Under the pieces are notes generated by a model, which saw nothing but the letters and a program-made list of their open reading frames with translations, was not told the DNA's origin and did not search any database. Positions 44,802 through 53,100 of a stretch of 64,000 bases of DNA are shown piece after piece (within the stretch, counting starts at the first letter, position 1; each line of letters opens with the position of its first letter). Source of the stretch: F23-D06 sp947167635 (GTDB taxonomy: Bacteria > Bacteroidota > Bacteroidia > Bacteroidales > WCHB1-69). The position numbers and the translations under genes are program-made. Where the stretch lies: positions 62,001 through 126,000 of the forward strand of contig CAMVIT010000001.1 of assembly GCA_947167635.1 (NCBI GenBank). The letters run 5' to 3'.

Positions 44802-46855
44802 TGAATTTATCGAAATACCCGCTGCTGAAAATCCTCTTACCCTACATGGTAGGCATATTGATGGCCTTTTTCTGCGACTTTTCAGGTAAAATCATCCCTT
44901 TTCTGTTTGTTGCCATTGCTTTTTTGTGGCTGATGATGCTCCTTATGTTGCGTTTAAAGCACTATAAGTGGCAGTGGATGAAAACAGTCACAATGGCTCT
45001 GGCATTCACTTTTGCGGGTATTTGCGCCACGACGCTCCGAATGTCACCCCGCATTTTGCCCGAACAGCGGGCCGCTGCACGGGAAAATCACGGGTTTCTT
45101 GTGCGTGTGACGGACTTTCCCGTGCCCCGTGCAAACAGCGACAAGGTAGTGGTGGAGCTGCTGCAGGCTGCCGCCGGCACTCCTCTGAAAGAGAAGGCGT
45201 TGCTCTATGTGCAAAAGGATTCCGCCGCACCCCTCCATTATGGTGATGTACTCGCCATCTCCACCACTCTCTCCGAGTTTGCGCCGTCCGCCAATCCTGA
45301 TGCCTTCGACATGCGCCGCTACATGCAGCGGAAGGGGATTTTTCTGACAGGATATGTCCCCCGAGGCAATTGGCAGCTTCTGGACAATGTGCATCCGAAT
45401 GCGATGAAGGCTTTCTCCCACGCTTTGCAACAACGGCTAGCCGCATGCTATGTCAACGTCGGCATGACAGGCCGCGAACTCGGCATTGTGCGTGCCATCC
45501 TGTTGGGCGACGACGACACTATGGAGCCCGAACTGCGCGCGGCATACGCCTCCGCCGGTGTCAGCCATATCCTCTGTGTCTCCGGCATGCATGTGGGCAT
45601 CATCTTTATGATTCTCAACTTCCTGCTCAAACCCATGGATTTGTTTCCTGGCACACGGGTCGCCAAGGCACTCCTCCTGATGCTCTCCATCTGGCTCTAT
45701 GCTAACATCACAGGACTGTCGCCATCGGTGACGCGCTCTGCCACGATGTTCACCTTCGTCACCATCGGCGGGGTGCTGCGCCGCAACACCAACATCTTCC
45801 ACAGCTTGATGGCTTCGTTGTTCATATTGTTGGCCATCAAACCCTTGCTTCTTTTTGAAGTGGGTTTCCAACTCAGTTATTTTGCGGTTTTTGGCATTGT
45901 GCTGATCCAACCCCGCATCGCGGGGCTATATACCTGCAAAACCAGGATGGGCAACTATTTCTGGGAGCTGCTTTCCGTTTCTGTGGCGGCCCAAATCGCC
46001 ACATTCCCCATCTCGGCACACTATTTCGGCACCTTCCCCAACTATTTTATGCTCTCCAACCTCACGGTAATCGCCCTGTCGTTTGTGGTGATGGTAACAG
46101 GCGCGGGACTGCTGGCAGTGTCGTTTGTACCCTTTGTCTCCAACGGCATCGCCTTCCTGCTGACGTGGGAGATTCGCATCATGAACGCCATCGTCACCTT
46201 CGTGGAGGGACTGCCCGGAGCCGTGACCCGTGATATAGACCTCTCGGGCGGGCAGGTGCTGCTTCTTTACGTTGTCATTGCGATGGCGTATTGTGCTATA
46301 TGTTATCGCAAGCGCATGTGCGGTTGGGCTGCGCTTTCGGCATTGGTCCTGCTGTCGGGAACTTTTGCACTGCGGCGCGTGGCCATAGAGCGAAGAACGG
46401 AGATGGTGGCATACAACATTCGCAAGGTTAGCGCATTGGAGTTTTGTTACGGTGGCGAGTGCTTGCTCTTTTCGGACTCTATCCGCGACGTCCGCAGTCC
46501 CCATTATACCTATTCCATCCAAAACCATGCACGCAAGTTGCACGCCCGCTGGACTTTCGTGCCCATTGATACGTTGTGCTACGATACTCCGTTTCTGGTC
46601 AAGCGCGGGCCATTCATACAATTTGGGGACAAATGCTATTATCTGCTGAATAGGAAAGATAGGGTGTTGCCTGCTGAATTTCGGCCGCACGTCGATGTAC
46701 TACTGCTGCAACATAATCCCACGATGCTGCCCGAGGAGGTGGCGGCAGCCTTGGATTTCGCTGCCGTCACGGCCGACGAGACCAACACGCCATTCTACAA
46801 GGAGCGTTGGCGGAAGTATTGCGAAGAGAGAGAGATTTTGTTTGAGGCGAGGTGA
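44801..46855 (+). CDS. comEC: ComEC/Rec2 family DNA-uptake channel protein
   Basis: Polytopic membrane protein of 684 residues. Begins with three hydrophobic segments (DUF4131-like N-terminus), then the Competence domain with the hallmark ILCVSGMHVGIIFMILN (about residues 257-273) and SVTRSATMF, followed by about seven helices. The C-terminal ~150 residues do not show the HxHxDH metallo-beta-lactamase motif found in Gram-positive ComEC. Predicted to form the inner-membrane channel for DNA uptake; no other competence genes are adjacent. A hairpin follows the stop. Confidence 0.9.
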   Translation: MNLSKYPLLKILLPYMVGILMAFFCDFSGKIIPFLFVAIAFLWLMMLLMLRLKHYKWQWMKTVTMALAFTFAGICATTLRMSPRILPEQRAAARENHGFLVRVTDFPVPRANSDKVVVELLQAAAGTPLKEKALLYVQKDSAAPLHYGDVLAISTTLSEFAPSANPDAFDMRRYMQRKGIFLTGYVPRGNWQLLDNVHPNAMKAFSHALQQRLAACYVNVGMTGRELGIVRAILLGDDDTMEPELRAAYASAGVSHILCVSGMHVGIIFMILNFLLKPMDLFPGTRVAKALLLMLSIWLYANITGLSPSVTRSATMFTFVTIGGVLRRNTNIFHSLMASLFILLAIKPLLLFEVGFQLSYFAVFGIVLIQPRIAGLYTCKTRMGNYFWELLSVSVAAQIATFPISAHYFGTFPNYFMLSNLTVIALSFVVMVTGAGLLAVSFVPFVSNGIAFLLTWEIRIMNAIVTFVEGLPGAVTRDIDLSGGQVLLLYVVIAMAYCAICYRKRMCGWAALSALVLLSGTFALRRVAIERRTEMVAYNIRKVSALEFCYGGECLLFSDSIRDVRSPHYTYSIQNHARKLHARWTFVPIDTLCYDTPFLVKRGPFIQFGDKCYYLLNRKDRVLPAEFRPHVDVLLLQHNPTMLPEEVAAALDFAAVTADETNTPFYKERWRKYCEEREILFEAR

Positions 46856-46865
46856 AGGGGTAGCT

Positions 46866-46899
46866 TGTCCGTAACTCTTTTTTTTAAGGGTTACGGATA
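46866..46899 (+). terminator. Terminator-like hairpin after comEC
   Basis: TCCGTAACTCTT (46868-46879) pairs with AAGGGTTACGGA (46886-46897) with one G-U; the T run lies in the loop, so this may be a weak or non-canonical terminator. Confidence 0.4.
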
Positions 46900-47025
46900 G
46901 ACTATCGTGTTTTATATATACTCACTTTTCTAACAACTTTCGGCAAAGAGCGAAACACCCACTCAGGAATTGTGGCTGACGAACATACGTTGGATACTAT
47001 TTTTGAAAATGAAGAATCCTTGTGT

Positions 47026-47568
47026 CTACCTTCTGCCCCTTCTTTGGTTGATGATGTCTCGCACCTGTTCGGCGTCGGATCTCGAGAACTTGCGCCCGAT
47101 GATTTTCTCTCCTCCATAGGAGGTGATGATGATGTCGGTGCCGAGCAGGCTGGTGTTCAGCGTGACGGCGGAGATATTTTGCAAGGGGAGGGTGGTGGTG
47201 TCGCAGTTGATCAAATAGGTGTTGCGTTTACGCAGGGTCACGCTGTCGTTGTCGATGATGAGGACATCGGGACGTATGATGTTGCCGCCGTGCGTGATGG
47301 CGGATTTGAAGGTAACCGTTGGAAATTCCTGATAATCTGAACTGAACAGCGAAGAACTGGAAAAGACTTTATCGTAATCGGCTTCCGGCTCCTCATATTC
47401 GTCATCGGAATGTCCCGACATCTCCAGTTGGATGAGCATATCCACCACCTCTTTGGAGAGGCCGAGGTCTTTGCCTTTTGCAATCAAGATGGCGTATTCC
47501 GAGGCGGAAATCTCCCCATCGGCAGCCATTGATGCGATAAGATTCTTGAAAATTTCTTCTTGTGACAT
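47026..47568 (-). CDS. TerB-like plus PH-like domain protein
   Basis: 180 residues from ATG 47568 (MSQEEIFKNLI). N-terminal helical segment LIASMAADGEISASEYAILIAKGKDLGLSKEVVDMLIQLE resembles TerB (D-G-x-I-S motif); then an acidic linker; then a C-terminal PH-like beta module (VTLRKRNTYLINCDTTTLPLQNISAVTLNTSLLGTDIIITSYGGEKIIGRKFSRSDAEQVRDIIN). Members of the TerB group are linked to membrane-stress systems, but function here is unknown. Last gene of a minus-strand accessory block that also holds another TerB-like gene. Confidence 0.7.
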   Translation of the reverse strand: MSQEEIFKNLIASMAADGEISASEYAILIAKGKDLGLSKEVVDMLIQLEMSGHSDDEYEEPEADYDKVFSSSSLFSSDYQEFPTVTFKSAITHGGNIIRPDVLIIDNDSVTLRKRNTYLINCDTTTLPLQNISAVTLNTSLLGTDIIITSYGGEKIIGRKFSRSDAEQVRDIINQRRGRR

Positions 47569-47800
47569 AGTGGGACAAATGATGCGGCAAAAATAGGGAA
47601 TTCTGTTCGATAATCTCATGTCGCGTTTCCATGCGAAAGTCGGTGCCGTCCATATTGTGTAAGGTTTCGGCCATTTTCTTGATTGACGTGGCATGGCTGC
47701 GAACAGCTTCCGTGTCACCTTTTTCTTGCTGTATCTTAGCCGTCACGGCGTTCAGCAAGGTGAGGGATTCGAGGATTTTTTGATAGGTTGAAGGGGACAT
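47402..47800 (-). CDS. Possible small helical protein, overlapping the TerB-PH gene
   Basis: Frame of 132 codons starting MSPSTYQKILESLTLL. The first 75 residues look like a genuine amphipathic helical protein. The last 55 are out-of-frame readthrough of the TerB-PH gene (overlap 167 bp), which suggests a truncated or frameshifted gene. Low confidence. Confidence 0.3.
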   Translation of the reverse strand: MSPSTYQKILESLTLLNAVTAKIQQEKGDTEAVRSHATSIKKMAETLHNMDGTDFRMETRHEIIEQNSLFLPHHLSHYVTRRNFQESYRINGCRWGDFRLGIRHLDCKRQRPRPLQRGGGYAHPTGDVGTFR

Positions 47801-47864
47801 AAAAAAAGAAGGTTAAAATGATTTATAAAATAACAAAATGTATCAGCGTATTAATCTACAATCA

Positions 47865-47913
47865 ATAGCACCATATATTTCTTGTTCACTATTCAAGAAA
47901 TATATGGTGCTAT
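47865..47913. repeat. Perfect 20-bp inverted repeat with 9-base loop
   Basis: Arms 47865-47884 and 47894-47913 are perfect complements (ATAGCACCATATATTTCTTG). AT-rich, no T tail, so either a very stable terminator or a protein-binding palindrome. Lies downstream of the frameshifted small gene. Confidence 0.75.
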
Positions 47914-47950
47914 ATAATACAGAAACCCTCTTTTAACAAAATCTATTCTG

Positions 47951-48149
47951 CTAAATTTTTTCAACTTTCCAATTTCCTGCTGATGTATAACCTAATGTTT
48001 GAGAGTCTGTAAAACCCATGCGTTTTAATGCTTCTTCCTCTTTTTTTTGCCGTAGGTCCCCAATTAATTTGGCTCGAAGGAACCATCAATTCAAATCCTT
48101 TTGTTACTTTACCCAAATTACGAGGTGCTGTTAATTTAAATGTAGCCAT
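47951..48149 (-). pseudogene. Frameshifted small FKLTA-type protein
   Basis: Starts MATFKLTAPRNLGKVTKGFELMVPSS, then runs into eight A (48031-48038). In the encoded frame it ends with unrelated residues; with seven A it continues EEEALKRMGFTDSQTLGYTS...NWKVEKI and stops at 47951. This matches the paralog 48989-49201, which begins MYSFKLTAKR and ends STDFIVEKL. A single-base slip, whether mutation, programmed slippage or assembly error, explains the difference. Behind its own conserved leader. Confidence 0.6.
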
Positions 48150-48164
48150 ATTTTTTTTCATGTT

Positions 48165-48191
48165 GCCTACTCTCTTCAAGATTTTCGGCTT
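48165..48191 (-). promoter_or_regulatory. Conserved AAGCCGA...GTAGGC leader, copy 4
   Basis: 27-nt element on the minus strand beginning AAGCCGAAAATC and ending AAGAGAGTAGGC, 15 nt before ATG 48149. Confidence 0.6.
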
Positions 48192-48198
48192 CCTCTTT

Positions 48199-48942
48199 TT
48201 ATTTCCTGCTAAACGGATTGAGACTTTTGAGGAATTTTTTGCCCGCTTCTTTTGCCTTGTCTTTGGCGTATCCTCCGATGCCTTTTTCTTTCATTTCCTG
48301 AATGGCGTCAACGGTACCGTCTCCGATCAATGCCCTCGCAGATTTATCAGCGTATTTTTTTGCTTTGTTCTTCGAATATTCTTTTAATCCTTCCTGTTTC
48401 AATTCTGACGCATTGTCCACAATCCTGTCACCGACAACCTTTCTTGAAACCTTGTCTGCAAAGTTATGGATCTTGTCTTTTCTCCGCTGTTTTCTTTCTT
48501 GTCCATACAACTCCTCTTCTTGTTCATATTGATCAATGAAATCTTCGATTTGTTCTATTTCATCCGACAGTTGTCGTTCATGGTAATTCACTCTTTCTAA
48601 ATATTTATCATCTTCATTCTCATTCCAATCCTCTTCATTATCCTCTTCGTTCCAATCCTCCTCTTCGTCCGAATCATTCTCCTCAGCAGAGGGATTCTTT
48701 TTGAGGTGATGTTGTTTGTTGTTGTCGCTGGATGGAAGCATCGCACCGTTATCGGTAGAACTATCCAAAACATTTAACTCCTTTTTGCGTTTGTACAATC
48801 GTGCATTCAAGATCATTTCAAACTCGTCAAGGTCAATGTTGAGAGGTTGGACTTTTTTAAGCAAAACCTGCTTTTCTTTTTCGGACAAATCACCGTCAAT
48901 CAAGGCGGCATCTATTAATTCCTCTAATTGTGCGTCATACAT
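48199..48942 (-). CDS. TerB-like protein with acidic linker and internal duplication
   Basis: 247 residues from ATG 48942. N-terminal TerB-like helices (LEELIDAALIDGDLSEKEKQVLLKKVQPLN). Residues about 85-120 are a run of Asp/Glu/Asn/Trp (DEEEDWNEEDNEEDWNENEDD). A coiled segment follows, then two tandem 35-residue repeats at about 160-195 and 196-230 (ADK-x-x-R-x-x-x-GD-x-x-VD...Y-x-K-x-KAK), ending in a basic tail (FLKSLNPFSRK). Function unknown. Forms a block with two FKLTA small-protein genes. Confidence 0.65.
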   Translation of the reverse strand: MYDAQLEELIDAALIDGDLSEKEKQVLLKKVQPLNIDLDEFEMILNARLYKRKKELNVLDSSTDNGAMLPSSDNNKQHHLKKNPSAEENDSDEEEDWNEEDNEEDWNENEDDKYLERVNYHERQLSDEIEQIEDFIDQYEQEEELYGQERKQRRKDKIHNFADKVSRKVVGDRIVDNASELKQEGLKEYSKNKAKKYADKSARALIGDGTVDAIQEMKEKGIGGYAKDKAKEAGKKFLKSLNPFSRK

Positions 48943-48988
48943 AATTTTAATTCTTGATTTTGGATGTGTTAAAAATCGTTCGTTGGCA

Positions 48989-49201
48989 TTACAATTTTTC
49001 AACGATAAAATCCGTGGAAATTGAATTAAGAGCGACGGGGCTGCCTCCAAACTGTTGTTGAATGGTTTTAATCACGTTCGGTTCGTTAGGGTAGTTCGTT
49101 CCTGATTCAGCATGTTGAAAAGACATACCTTTCCCTATAACGACTCTGAGTCCATTTCTTTCGCGAATGTCGCGTTTTGCGGTTAATTTGAATGAGTACA
49201 T
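48989..49201 (-). CDS. Small FKLTA-type hypothetical protein (70 aa)
   Basis: Starts MYSFKLTAKRDIRERNGLRVVIGKGMSFQ and ends STDFIVEKL. Short Bacteroidetes proteins with F-K-x-T-x-x-R...G...GM patterns exist; I cannot name the family firmly. The intact paralog of the frameshifted gene at 47951-48149. Preceded by the conserved leader 18 nt upstream. The TerB-like gene follows after 46 bp, so the two are likely one operon. Confidence 0.65.
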   Translation of the reverse strand: MYSFKLTAKRDIRERNGLRVVIGKGMSFQHAESGTNYPNEPNVIKTIQQQFGGSPVALNSISTDFIVEKL

Positions 49202-49219
49202 AATTATATTTTTTTTCCA

Positions 49220-49247
49220 GCCTACCTCCTTTCACGCGAATCGGCTT
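49220..49247 (-). promoter_or_regulatory. Conserved AAGCCGA...GTAGGC leader, copy 5
   Basis: 28-nt minus-strand element differing by one base from 21946-21973; the identity extends five bases further upstream (ACGAG). It contains AAAGGAGG, 18 nt before ATG 49201. Confidence 0.65.
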
Positions 49248-49390
49248 TCTCGTTTTTTTCAACCTGCAAAAGTATGCAATTCCTTCCACACCATTTTATT
49301 TCAACTTGGTTATAGTCGGTTCAATACATTTTGTATTGGTTCAATTTGTTTCAAAAAGTACCAAATCAACTAAAATTGTTGCATTTTTAC

Positions 49391-49398
49391 TAATTTTG
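49391..49398 (+). promoter_or_regulatory. -7 box of the 49430 gene
   Basis: TAATTTTG, 31 nt before ATG 49430. Confidence 0.55.
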
Positions 49399-49429
49399 CC
49401 GTCGTATTCACTTTACCGACCATTTCGAC

Positions 49430-49987
49430 ATGATTGAAGAGAACATCGAGAAAATCAAGCAACAGGTTGCTGAAAAGTTCGGGCGCACGCTTGACACCAC
49501 CGGCGACTTCGTGCAACTGTCCGACACGATAGCGGAGGCCATCAGGGAACGCGTGAGCAAAAGTACCCTTGAACGGCTATATGGCTATGTGCCCTACCAC
49601 GGCAAAGTCGGTGTCACCACCTGCTCCATCCTTGCCCGCTTTCTCGGATATCGGGGATGGTCGGATTTCTGCGAGCAGCAGGATCAGTCGGACTTCATCA
49701 CCGACGAGTGCGTTGAAAGCGCACGACTCAACGTGGGCGACATGGTGGAGTTCCAGTGGCTGCCCAATCGAACCTGCACGGCCAAGTGCCTCGGAGAAAG
49801 CATGTTTCTGATTGTTGAGGCCGCCAACGCCAAAATCAAGGTCGGTGACACCTTCACCACCACCGAGTTCCGCCTGAAACAACCGCTCTACCTCACCATC
49901 CTGCCGGCCACCGAAGGCGGTGCGACAAAGGAGTATGTGGCGGGGTATCGGAACGGGATTTCGTATTTGAAGGTGAGGTCCGTGTAG
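49430..49987 (+). CDS. HTH-like conserved hypothetical protein, paralog of 13188-13757
   Basis: 185 residues. Same layout as the 13188 gene: LSDTIAEAIRERVSKSTLERLYGYVPYHGKVGVTTCSILARFLGYRGWSDF, then LNVGDMVEFQWLPNRTCTAKCLGESMFLIV, then FRLKQPLYLTIL and GYRNGISYLK. Likely a DNA-binding or regulatory protein of a Bacteroidetes family with unknown target. The promoter faces away from the small-protein block. Its TAG stop is supplied by a REP-like palindrome (49984-50011). Confidence 0.75.
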   Translation: MIEENIEKIKQQVAEKFGRTLDTTGDFVQLSDTIAEAIRERVSKSTLERLYGYVPYHGKVGVTTCSILARFLGYRGWSDFCEQQDQSDFITDECVESARLNVGDMVEFQWLPNRTCTAKCLGESMFLIVEAANAKIKVGDTFTTTEFRLKQPLYLTILPATEGGATKEYVAGYRNGISYLKVRSV

Positions 49988-50011
49988 AGCCGCACTGCAG
50001 TGTGGCTCTAC
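49984..50011. repeat. REP-like palindrome providing a stop codon
   Basis: GTAGAGCCGCACTG / CAGTGTGGCTCTAC, 14-bp arms with one G-U. The TAG inside GTAGAG is the stop of the 49430 gene. A relative lies at 54931-54958. Confidence 0.7.
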
Positions 50012-50038
50012 TGAGCGTCTTTACACGTCTGGGACGAC

Positions 50039-52339
50039 CTACTGTTCCAACACTTTTAGCACGTTCTCCAAACTCTTATCCTTCATTTTTTTTACGGCAG
50101 TATTCAATTCGGCGACGTTGGGCTTGGATAAGGCGTTTTTGAAGATGTTTTGAACGTGAATGATTTTCCTGAGTTTTTCATTAGCATCACTGTCTGAAGT
50201 CCAGCCTATTTCTACCTTTTTGAAATACGCATTATAGACCTTGACGATATTCGAAGCATTTTTGTTACCCGTGATTTGGATATTGTTGTTAGCGATTGAC
50301 TTCCGAAAATCAATGAAAAATAGGCAGCTATCCTGCGTGGCAAGCAGGGCGTTCAACCTGTTAAGAGTTTCAGACAGGTCTTGCGACATCTTGACATCAT
50401 ACTTTTTCCGATATGACAGATATGACTTGTTGATATCCGAAAAGTCGTTGCCGGCTTGCTGCGCAATGACCAAATCGGTACTGTCTATTCTTTTTCTCAA
50501 CGACAAAATGTAAAAGAAAGATTGGGCAATATTGTAATTATATCTGGCAGCCGCCAAATCCTTATCCACATCGTCTTTTACACGTGATTTATCACCAAAT
50601 AAGCTATATGCCTTATACACATCGGAATATTTTCCTTTTTTACATTTATAAAGTTCGTGAGAGATTTCTATCTTTTGATTTCGTAATTCTTCCACTTCAT
50701 CCCATTTACTATGGATTTTTTGGGCTTTTTCAAAATCAAGAGAATGATCTTTATCTAAAATATAATAATACCCGGAATAATTCTTCCCTTCTTTAAAATA
50801 TAATTGTGTTTGGTACACATCCGATTTGTATGCGTTGCGATACGTTGTGACCTTGCAGTAAACAATATATTGTTTGTCTTTCTTTCCCGTAATTGTTTTT
50901 CCTTGTATTTCAGTCGTTACTTGATCAAATTTGTATTCGACACTGTCTATGGAATAATCAACGATAGGTAAAAAACCAGAAATAATTTGAGTGTTCAACT
51001 TGTCAAAAGGATTGGATTCAGAAGGATTAAAAGGCTTAGAATACATATTTTGCTGTTTTTCTTTTTCTATTTTAACGATGCTTTGCAAAAGAGATTCAGC
51101 AGTTGTTTGACACTCTTTTTTTGCATTAGAGATTTTAGCATCTTCGGCTTCTTTTTTAACAGCAGTCCTAATATTGTGAATGGCCTTGTCTATTTCTTGG
51201 TTTTGTGGAATTGTGAAAAAAGTTTTCGTATCTTTGACTTTAACATATCTATTCATTGACCTTACTTCCTTGTTGTGTTGTTTATAATAATTATCATTTA
51301 CATATTCCAACAAATCACCATATCCACCATCTGCTAAATGTTTCTTATAAGTCTCTTTATATGTCGCAAGCCAATTGGGAAATTCATCTTCTGGCATGAT
51401 ACGAAAGTCATTGGTTAGCTTATAAAGGTAATTGTATATCATCATCGGCCAGGGTATTCCGCAAAAGCCTTGTATGTCAACATCGAAACGCTTACAGAAC
51501 TCTCCAACGTACAGTTTACCCAATACATTTTTTGTGTCATAGTCAAATTCTTCAGCGGATTTGCGGTAGCCGTTTTGAAACAACTCATAATCAGACATAT
51601 CGGCCAAACGCTCCTTGATGGAATCTGGTATGGTTGGAACTTCTTTGGATGTCATTTGATGGTCGTTGTTATACTGTATTTTGGATAGTAGAAAGCCGTT
51701 CGCCATTTTGTAGGAGACATAACCCTCGGGATGATTGAAAGCATCCTTTCTGTCAATATTAATGGTTTCGTATTCACCTTGGTTTACATGACCATATACA
51801 CGACTACTGATAGCTCCGAAATTGGGGGTGTTGGATTCATAATCGCCCGACATGACTCCATCCGTGAAATTGGCTGTTTGCACATCGGTCTTTCCCTCAT
51901 CCGTCCAAGTGAATTTCCATAGTCCGTGGGGCTTCCCCATTTTCCATCCTGTGACAACAGTCTTGGTCATGCTGTATTTCGTGCTCTCTTGGAACCTCTT
52001 GTGCATGGAGCCGTTCGCCGTGGCCGTGGATTTCACGGTTCCGTCCAGTTTGCCGTCCTTATAGTTTGCCGTAACATTGAAGGTGACTTTTATGTTGCCT
52101 GTTCGAAAGATATCTTCGGTAAAAGATTTTGACCCAGAACAGGAATAGGAACCATGTTTCACATAACTGCCGTTTTCATCGATGTAATAGGAATAGGTTT
52201 CCTTACAGTCAACTTTGTAACTGTATCCCATCCCAACAAAGACTTCAACCTCTTTGGTGCCCGATTGGGTTTTAATGTTTTGAGCTCCGACATTGAGCAA
52301 CAGCGTAAACGCTAAAATCAACAAGAAAATCTTTTTCAT
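50039..52339 (-). CDS. Secreted hypothetical protein with MORN-like repeats (766 aa)
   Basis: Start set at ATG 52339 for the signal peptide MKKIFLLILAFTLLLNVGAQ. The N-terminal ~200 residues have beta-hairpin patches of MORN-like character (DGKLDGTVKSTATANGSMHK, GWKMGKPHGLWKFTWTDEG). The remainder (about 250-766) is mostly helical and charged, with long coiled-coil-like stretches (EIDKAIHNIRTAVKKEAEDAK..., KKECQTTAESLLQSIVKIEKEKQQ). No catalytic motif recognised. Probably periplasmic or outer-membrane associated. Transcribed from TATTTTTG at 52361-52368. Some similarity in design with 21995-23686. Confidence 0.7.
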   Translation of the reverse strand: MKKIFLLILAFTLLLNVGAQNIKTQSGTKEVEVFVGMGYSYKVDCKETYSYYIDENGSYVKHGSYSCSGSKSFTEDIFRTGNIKVTFNVTANYKDGKLDGTVKSTATANGSMHKRFQESTKYSMTKTVVTGWKMGKPHGLWKFTWTDEGKTDVQTANFTDGVMSGDYESNTPNFGAISSRVYGHVNQGEYETINIDRKDAFNHPEGYVSYKMANGFLLSKIQYNNDHQMTSKEVPTIPDSIKERLADMSDYELFQNGYRKSAEEFDYDTKNVLGKLYVGEFCKRFDVDIQGFCGIPWPMMIYNYLYKLTNDFRIMPEDEFPNWLATYKETYKKHLADGGYGDLLEYVNDNYYKQHNKEVRSMNRYVKVKDTKTFFTIPQNQEIDKAIHNIRTAVKKEAEDAKISNAKKECQTTAESLLQSIVKIEKEKQQNMYSKPFNPSESNPFDKLNTQIISGFLPIVDYSIDSVEYKFDQVTTEIQGKTITGKKDKQYIVYCKVTTYRNAYKSDVYQTQLYFKEGKNYSGYYYILDKDHSLDFEKAQKIHSKWDEVEELRNQKIEISHELYKCKKGKYSDVYKAYSLFGDKSRVKDDVDKDLAAARYNYNIAQSFFYILSLRKRIDSTDLVIAQQAGNDFSDINKSYLSYRKKYDVKMSQDLSETLNRLNALLATQDSCLFFIDFRKSIANNNIQITGNKNASNIVKVYNAYFKKVEIGWTSDSDANEKLRKIIHVQNIFKNALSKPNVAELNTAVKKMKDKSLENVLKVLEQ

Positions 52340-52360
52340 AGCTACATGTTTTTTGAGTTG

Positions 52361-52368
52361 CAAAAATA
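52361..52368 (-). promoter_or_regulatory. -7 box of the 766-aa secreted protein
   Basis: TATTTTTG on the minus strand, 21 nt before ATG 52339. Confidence 0.6.
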
Positions 52369-52429
52369 CATAATGACATGATTAGCATTTTGATTCAAGT
52401 TAACTCAAGTTATTCCAAAAAGTGACGAT

Positions 52430-53061
52430 TCAAACAGCATGCTTTTCCTTGCGACATCTTGCGATTTTTAGAAAAACAATTTCCTTGCAGCAAAGTCTTG
52501 CCGATAAGCTTGTTTTCATCAGATAATGAACTATTCCTGCTTTTAACAAAGGATAATCGTCAGATTGCTTCACGTCTGCCACCAATTCTTTCAGCAACGG
52601 CATGATGTCATCGCTCATCGGGGGATGTATTCGGGAATATAGGTTGCTTCGTTATGGACGGCAAACAAAACTCCAGGAGGCATGGGACCTCGGATGCCTG
52701 TTTTTTCCTTGCTCTCGCCTTGGACAACCTGTTTCTGCAAGTCGAGAATCAACTCCATCGAGAAAGGATTCCGTTCTTTCAAGAAGTGTTCAGACAGTTC
52801 CAGGGCTGCAAAGTAGTTACGCACCTCCTGTTCGGGTTTGAGGAAATGAAGGTTCTTTGCTTCGATGGCGGAATCCGATTGTTCTTCTGTGAGAGGATTG
52901 CCCTCGATTTGCGTGGAAGCGAAAGAACTTTTCTTTTTCGTATTTTTCCGCAGCTTGTCGGTCAAGGAAAGGGGCATCTTGAAGTTGCCAAAGTGTGCCC
53001 GACATTCTTCGAAGGAAAGTATTCGGTTGAGCATCTCGTTGGTAAGTGTGATTTTTATCAT
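52430..53061 (-). pseudogene. Fic-family protein remnant
   Basis: First frame (from ATG 53061) encodes a Fic N-terminal domain including the inhibitory-type helix STQIEGNPLTEEQ and LQKQVVQGESKEKTGIRG, and stops after EATYIPEYIPR. The continuation MSDDIMPLLKELVADVKQSDDYPLLKAGIVHY is in another frame starting near 52618; adding one C to the five-C run would join them as IPP-MSDD. The expected HPFxxGNGR catalytic core is missing, since the frame ends 30 residues later in unrelated sequence. So both frameshifted and truncated: no AMPylation activity expected. Confidence 0.75.
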
Positions 53062-53100
53062 CAAAATTTCAATATATAGCCGCACGGATGAGCAGCTCTC

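Noticed and set aside
44968..45910. Frames on both strands within comEC
   Set aside because: Out-of-frame shadows with unnatural composition.
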